Shown one piece after another: positions 59,992 through 64,000 of a DNA stretch of 64,000 nucleotides (positions are counted from its first letter, which is position 1; every line of letters starts with the position of its first letter). Made by a program: the position numbers and the translations under genes. Where the stretch lies: NCBI RefSeq assembly GCF_018309085.1, contig NZ_CP070502.1, forward strand, positions 3,777,001-3,841,000, given 5' to 3'. The notes under the pieces were generated by a model. That model was not told the origin of the DNA. It did not search any database and worked only from the letters and a program-made list of their open reading frames with translations. This DNA is from Sporosarcina sp. Marseille-Q4063. Its GTDB lineage: Bacteria > Bacillota > Bacilli > Bacillales_A > Planococcaceae.

Positions 59992-60266
59992 TCGTCTACG
60001 CTGAATGTACGTTTTTCATCCCCATGGCTGCTTCATTAAAAGAGAAGCGTTCTGTTTTGAAAAGCATGACGGATAGGACAAAAAACTCCTATAACGTATC
60101 GATTGCAGAAATAGATCATCAAAATCTTTGGCAGCGAACGACATTAGCGCTTGTAGCAACGGCATCATCGAAGGATGCTGCGGAACGAGAAGTAAGAAGG
60201 GCAATCCGATTATTGGAATCAAATCCAGAATGGGAAATGACCCAGATGACAGTAGACTTTTACTGA
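59988..60266 (+). CDS. ylxP: DUF503 family protein YlxP
   Basis: 92-aa protein, ferredoxin-like fold by family. The segment [22 protein letters not shown] (17-38) and Arg/Glu-rich helix [14 protein letters not shown] are characteristic. It is conserved between infB and rbfA in Firmicutes; its function is not firmly known, a ribosome-related role is inferred from context. ATGA overlap with infB. Confidence 0.9.
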   Translation: MIVYAECTFFIPMAASLKEKRSVLKSMTDRTKNSYNVSIAEIDHQNLWQRTTLALVATASSKDAAEREVRRAIRLLESNPEWEMTQMTVDFY

Positions 60267-60288
60267 TTACGAATCGGGGTGACTATCC

Positions 60289-60639
60289 ATGTCAAAACGT
60301 GTAAATCGTGTTGCGGAACAGATGAAAAAAGAACTTGGCGAAATTATTTTACAAAAAGTAAAAGACCCAAGAATCGGTTTTGTCACCGTGACGGATGTAG
60401 AGGTAACGGGTGATTTGCAAAATGCAACAATCTTTATTTCCGTTCTTGGAAATGAATCAGAGAAAGAAGCGACTTTAAAAGGCTTAGATAAAGCAAAAGG
60501 TTTTATACGCACTGAAATCGGTAAGCGAATCAGACTTCGTGTAACGCCGGAGATTGAATTTACATTCGATGAATCCATCGCTTATGGAAATAGAATCGAA
60601 ACGCTACTTACTCAAGTAAATAACGAATCAAAAGAATAA
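60289..60639 (+). CDS. rbfA: Ribosome-binding factor A
   Basis: Cold-shock and 30S maturation factor. It is 116 aa with a KH-like fold. Conserved parts are [39 protein letters not shown], and [25 protein letters not shown] precedes the ATG. It is followed by a hairpin before truB. Confidence 0.96.
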   Translation: MSKRVNRVAEQMKKELGEIILQKVKDPRIGFVTVTDVEVTGDLQNATIFISVLGNESEKEATLKGLDKAKGFIRTEIGKRIRLRVTPEIEFTFDESIAYGNRIETLLTQVNNESKE

Positions 60640-60648
60640 CAAAATGGA

Positions 60649-60690
60649 GGAAGTCGGTGTCCAAATGGACTTTCCGACTTCCTTTAATTT
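60649..60690 (+). terminator. Hairpin between rbfA and truB
   Basis: GGAAGTCGG (60649-60657) pairs with CCGACTTCC (60674-60682), with inner GTCC/GGAC, then TTTAATTT. The T-run is broken, so it may be a weak terminator or processing site in the operon. Confidence 0.65.
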
Positions 60691-60712
60691 ACATAGAAAA
60701 TGGGGTTTTGAC

Positions 60713-61624
60713 ATGAACGGGATTCTCCCACTATGGAAAGAAAAAGGAATGACGTCACATGATTGCGTATATAAATTGCGTAAAATATTGGGGACGAAAA
60801 AGGTCGGTCATACCGGCACATTGGATCCAAACGTGGAAGGCGTCCTGCCTATATGTATTGGCCAAGCAACGAAAGTGGCAGAATATATAACCGATTCGGG
60901 TAAGGAATACGTTGCAGTAATTTCGATTGGCAAGGCAACTGAAACCGAGGATGCGGATGGTGCAATAGTTACAGATAATAATGAGTTTAAACGTTTTTCA
61001 CGAGTGGAAATTGAAAGCACACTGACAAAACTTACTGGCGAAATTGAACAAACGCCGCCAATGTATTCGGCAGTTAAAGTAAACGGTCATAAGTTATACG
61101 AGTATGCACGAAAAGGTATTGAAGTCGAAAGACCAAAGCGAATTGTTAAAATCCATGAGTTGGAGTTGCTTGACGATGCGAATGAGTTTGAAGGAACAGA
61201 AGTGAATTTTGAAATTCGTATTAGTTGCGGAAAGGGAACTTACATCCGAACGCTTGCTGTTCAAATCGGCGAGTTATTAGGCTATCCCGCACATATGGCG
61301 TCACTCGTTCGAACAGCATCTGGCACTTATCGAAAAGCTGATTGTCACACGCTAAAAGAACTCGAAGTACTCAAAGATGCCGATCAACTAGCTACAAGCA
61401 TACATCCATTGGAGGACGCATTAGCCGAATTTCCATTTGTTGAAATAGACGACAAAGATTATGATAAAATAATACATGGACAAGTATTGCCTAAAGATCC
61501 ACTGCTTGATGAAGGATATCCGATTGTCTTCACGAAAAACAATAAAGCATTGGCTGTCTATAAAATTCATCCGACTAAGCCAGAATTAATGAAGCCAGAA
61601 AAAATGTTTCCAGTAAATCATTGA
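60713..61624 (+). CDS. truB: tRNA pseudouridine-55 synthase
   Basis: Makes pseudouridine 55 in the T-loop of tRNAs. It is 303 aa. Catalytic Asp38 is in VGHTGTLDPNVEGVLP; GKATETEDADG near 82, QTPPMYSAVKVNG and SCGKGTYIRTLA follow, and a small PUA-like domain ends the protein. ATG 60713 follows ATGGGG. The open frame from ATG 60644 runs through the hairpin and is rejected. Confidence 0.96.
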   Translation: MNGILPLWKEKGMTSHDCVYKLRKILGTKKVGHTGTLDPNVEGVLPICIGQATKVAEYITDSGKEYVAVISIGKATETEDADGAIVTDNNEFKRFSRVEIESTLTKLTGEIEQTPPMYSAVKVNGHKLYEYARKGIEVERPKRIVKIHELELLDDANEFEGTEVNFEIRISCGKGTYIRTLAVQIGELLGYPAHMASLVRTASGTYRKADCHTLKELEVLKDADQLATSIHPLEDALAEFPFVEIDDKDYDKIIHGQVLPKDPLLDEGYPIVFTKNNKALAVYKIHPTKPELMKPEKMFPVNH

Positions 61625-61640
61625 GAAGGAGGGAACGAAT

Positions 61641-62585
61641 TTGAAAGTTTTTGAACTAAGTTATCCGGACAATATGACGATTGACAATGATGAAGAATAT
61701 TCTTTAGCAATCGGCTTTTTTGATGGTCTACATAAAGGACACCAAACTGTTATTACTAAAGCCATCGAAAAAGCGAAAGAATTATCAATCCGCTCAGCTG
61801 TGATGACATTTAATCCGCATCCATCTCATGTATTAGGTGGAGGCAAAAATAAGATTGGCTACATTACTCCATTTGAAGAAAAGAAAAGACTTTTGGAGAA
61901 TATGGGCGTAGATGCGGTATTCGTTGTGAAGTTTGACATGCAACTGGCTTCCCTTAAGCCGAATGAATTTGTCGACTTATTTATTAAATCTCTCGGCGTT
62001 AAGCATGTGACAGCTGGATTTGATTATTCATTTGGATCAAAAGGTGCCGGTAAGATGGAGGATATGAAAAAACTTTCAGACGGCGTATATGAAACGACAA
62101 TCGTTGGAAAAGTAACGGACAATGCTGACAAAATTTCATCAACGCGTATTCGAAAACTTCTATCAGAAGGAAATGTTGAGGATGCTTCATTACTTTTAGG
62201 TAGAAATTTCAGATTGATCGGAACGGTCGTTGGTGGCGAAAAGAAAGGCCGTCAATTAGGATTTCCAACTGCGAATGTCTTACCTTCAGAAGGTTCTATT
62301 CTTCCTGAGAATGGAGTCTATGCTGTCCGCTTTATAGTTGACGGAACGTCGATGAATGGTGTCTGCAATGTCGGGGTGAAACCAACCTTTAACAATCCTG
62401 AGGTCAAAAGTCCAATGGTTGAAGTCCATATACTCGATTATGATGGGGATTTGTACGGGAAAGAAGTTGCAGTTGAATGGGTGAAACATATTCGACAAGA
62501 GAAGAAGTTTGAATCGATTGATTCCCTGATATCTCAGATTGAAAAAGATAAAGAGATGGCGATTGAAATCCTTGCTGTGAGCTAA
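61641..62585 (+). CDS. ribF: Bifunctional riboflavin kinase/FAD synthetase
   Basis: Converts riboflavin to FMN and FAD. It is 314 aa. The N-terminal adenylyltransferase has GFFDGLHKGHQTV (near 28-40) and ISSTRIRKLLSEG near 170. The C-terminal flavokinase has GRQLGFPTANV near 208 and NGVCNVGVKPTF. TTG 61641 sits 7 bp after AAGGAGGGA. No FMN riboswitch is seen upstream; it continues the operon from truB. Confidence 0.95.
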   Translation: MKVFELSYPDNMTIDNDEEYSLAIGFFDGLHKGHQTVITKAIEKAKELSIRSAVMTFNPHPSHVLGGGKNKIGYITPFEEKKRLLENMGVDAVFVVKFDMQLASLKPNEFVDLFIKSLGVKHVTAGFDYSFGSKGAGKMEDMKKLSDGVYETTIVGKVTDNADKISSTRIRKLLSEGNVEDASLLLGRNFRLIGTVVGGEKKGRQLGFPTANVLPSEGSILPENGVYAVRFIVDGTSMNGVCNVGVKPTFNNPEVKSPMVEVHILDYDGDLYGKEVAVEWVKHIRQEKKFESIDSLISQIEKDKEMAIEILAVS

Positions 62586-62591
62586 ACATTC

Positions 62592-62620
62592 TTTACATTG
62601 ATAAATTTACATGTTATTAT
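62592..62620 (+). promoter_or_regulatory. SigA promoter for rpsO (extended -10)
   Basis: TTTACA (62592-62597), 17-bp spacer, TATTAT (62615-62620) preceded by TGT. Confidence 0.85.
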
Positions 62621-62626
62621 GAAGTA

Positions 62627-62719
62627 GTACATTTAAATGTGTACTAACCATTTCTTGGCATAACGAGTCACCAACGTTTGCGAGGTAATTGGGGATATTT
62701 TGAATAGGAGGTGAAAAGG
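62627..62719 (+). promoter_or_regulatory. rpsO mRNA leader, likely S15 autoregulatory site
   Basis: About 90 nt of untranslated leader with an ACATTT/AAATGT hairpin near the start, then GGCATAACGAGTCACCAACG and GCGAGGTAATTGGGG before SD ATAGGAGGTG. S15 represses its own mRNA through a leader structure in many bacteria, including Bacillales; assignment is by position and these segments. Confidence 0.5.
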
Positions 62720-62989
62720 ATGGCTATTACACAAGAGCGTAAAAACGAATTAATTTCTGAATTTAAAACTCATGAGAACGATACTGGTTCTGCAGATATT
62801 CAGATCGCTATCCTTACTGAAGAGATTAATAACCTGAACAAACATTTATCTACTCATAAGAAAGACCACCACTCACGTCGTGGACTTATGAAAATGATTG
62901 GTCGTCGTCGTAAACTGCTTAAGTATATGCGCGACAACGAAGTTCAGCGTTACCGTGATCTTATCACTAAACTCGGTCTACGCCGATAA
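62720..62989 (+). CDS. rpsO: 30S ribosomal protein S15
   Basis: Small-subunit protein of 89 aa ([57 protein letters not shown]). ATG 62720 follows AGGAGGTG; the GTG at 62711 is part of that SD. It ends in a strong terminator before pnp. Confidence 0.98.
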   Translation: MAITQERKNELISEFKTHENDTGSADIQIAILTEEINNLNKHLSTHKKDHHSRRGLMKMIGRRRKLLKYMRDNEVQRYRDLITKLGLRR

Positions 62990-63004
62990 TAAGATGACTA
63001 CATG

Positions 63005-63032
63005 AAAGCGGGCCTTGCCCGCTTTTTCTTTT
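63005..63032 (+). terminator. Rho-independent terminator after rpsO
   Basis: AAAGCGGGC (63005-63013) with GCCCGCTTT (63017-63025), loop CTT, then TTCTTTTT. Confidence 0.95.
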
Positions 63033-63133
63033 TGTTATGAAAATTTCGCATCAAGACGCCTAATTTGGTACACTATAAATATACATACAACGTATGCAAT
63101 TCTGACTGTTGCTACATGGAGAGGGGTTCAATA

Positions 63134-64000
63134 ATGACAGAACAAAAGAAAGTATTTTCGCTTGAATGGGCAGGAAGACAATTAGTTGTTGAAACTGGCC
63201 AATATGCAAAACAAGCAAACGGCGCAGTACTCGTTCGTTACGGGGATTCAACAATCCTATCAACTGCAACAGCTTCAAAAGAGTCAAGAGGTCTAGATTT
63301 TTTCCCATTAACAGTGAATTATGAAGAACGTTTATACGCTGCAGGTAAAATTCCTGGAGGTTTTATTAAACGTGAAGGTCGTCCTTCTGAAAAGGCAGTA
63401 TTAACAAGCCGTCTAATCGACCGCCCGATTCGTCCATTATTCGCGGATGGTTTCCGTAATGATGTACAAGTTATTTCATTAGTTTTGTCAGTCGACAATG
63501 ACAGTTCGCCTGAAATGGCTGCAATGCTAGGTTCTTCCTTAGCGCTATCCGTATCGGACATTCCATTCGAGGGACCGATTGCCGGAGTTCAAATTGGCCG
63601 TATTGACGGAGAGTTCATCGTGAATCCGACATTGGACCAATTAGAAAAGAGCGATTTGGATCTGATTGTTGCAGGAACGAAAGATGCGATTAACATGGTT
63701 GAAGCAGGTGCATCTGAGGTAGAGGAAGACATTATTCTAGAAGCAATAATGTTCGGCCATAACGAAATCATTAAGCTTGTTGAATTTCAAGAGAAAATAA
63801 TTGCAGAAGTCGGGAAAGAAAAAATGGAAATTCCATTATTCCAATTAGACGAAGCATTAAAATCTGAAATTCGATCGAAGTATGAAGCGCAGCTTACTGA
63901 TGCAATTCAAACAAAAGAGAAACATGAACGAGAAGATGCAATCAATGCTGTGAAAAACGAAGTGATTGAGTCTTACACTGAAAATGAAGCAGATGAAGCT
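63134..64000 (+). CDS. pnp: Polynucleotide phosphorylase, N-terminal part (3' end outside window)
   Basis: 3'-5' exoribonuclease using phosphate, core of RNA turnover. 289 codons are present, covering the first RNase PH domain ([58 protein letters not shown]) and the start of the helical linker domain (about 240 on). ATG 63134 follows GAGAGGGG. The reading frame is intact to the window edge. I saw no convincing promoter in the 100 bp before it. Confidence 0.97.
   Translation, partial: MTEQKKVFSLEWAGRQLVVETGQYAKQANGAVLVRYGDSTILSTATASKESRGLDFFPLTVNYEERLYAAGKIPGGFIKREGRPSEKAVLTSRLIDRPIRPLFADGFRNDVQVISLVLSVDNDSSPEMAAMLGSSLALSVSDIPFEGPIAGVQIGRIDGEFIVNPTLDQLEKSDLDLIVAGTKDAINMVEAGASEVEEDIILEAIMFGHNEIIKLVEFQEKIIAEVGKEKMEIPLFQLDEALKSEIRSKYEAQLTDAIQTKEKHEREDAINAVKNEVIESYTENEADEA

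Noticed and set aside
60644-60712. Upstream extension of truB from ATG 60644
   Set aside because: Runs through a hairpin, has no family similarity, and a better SD-ATG pair exists at 60713.
61625-61640. FMN riboswitch before ribF
   Set aside because: Only 16 bp separate truB and ribF; no aptamer sequence is possible there.

Overview
The window is a stretch of core chromosome from a low-GC, endospore-forming Firmicute. The gene order (fmt-rsmB-prpC-prkC-rsgA-rpe-thiN-spoVM-rpmB ... rpsO-pnp) is that of Bacillus subtilis and its relatives, and a SpoVM homologue is present. The protein sequences and dispersed-repeat types suggest the Planococcaceae (Sporosarcina-like), but that family assignment is inference. 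Almost every gene is on the + strand; only rpmB is on the - strand.

Layout. (1) 1-7.4 kb: 3' end of fmt, rsmB, the PP2C/PASTA-kinase pair prpC-prkC, rsgA, rpe, thiN, spoVM, then rpmB facing the other way. (2) 7.6-13.4 kb: Asp23-family gene, fakA, the two-subunit serine dehydratase sdaAB-sdaAA, recG. (3) 13.7-17.3 kb: lipid-synthesis operon fapR-plsX-fabD-fabG-acpP with a FapR operator next to its promoter. (4) 17.6-25.5 kb: rnc-smc-ftsY, ylxM-ffh, rpsP-khpA. (5) 25.6-29.7 kb: rimM-trmD, rplS, lepB, rbgA, rnhB. (6) 29.8-31.6 kb: an IS4-family insertion sequence inside a GC-rich dispersed repeat. (7) 31.8-41 kb: sucCD, dprA, topA, xerC, hslVU, codY. (8) 41.1-50.6 kb: rpsB-tsf, pyrH-frr, uppS-cdsA-dxr-rseP-proS. 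(9) 50.6-64 kb: polC, the rimP-nusA-rnpM-ylxQ-infB-ylxP-rbfA-truB-ribF translation operon, rpsO, and the 5' part of pnp, cut by the window edge.

The genes serve translation (initiation, ribosome assembly, tRNA and rRNA modification), secretion (ffh, ftsY, lepB), membrane lipid and undecaprenyl synthesis, chromosome maintenance (smc, topA, xerC, recG, polC), and nutrient or stress control (CodY, FapR, HslVU, PrkC/PrpC, RseP). Several genes expected in B. subtilis order are absent from their usual places: rlmN, ylqG/ylqH, trmFO, and the flagellar-chemotaxis cluster between codY and rpsB.

I found no clear new multi-gene defence or metabolic system. The most unusual items are non-coding or small: six TGCAAGCAAA boxes at 21-bp spacing upstream of rnc; two copies of a dispersed hairpin element whose stems change in a compensated way; a duplicated 3' end of khpA that differs almost only at synonymous sites; a SpoVM with a long basic tail; four tandem terminator-like hairpins plus a fifth between tsf and pyrH; and the nested insertion of the IS4-family element. 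Starts were chosen from Shine-Dalgarno (SD) spacing and family N-termini. Nothing was checked against a database.
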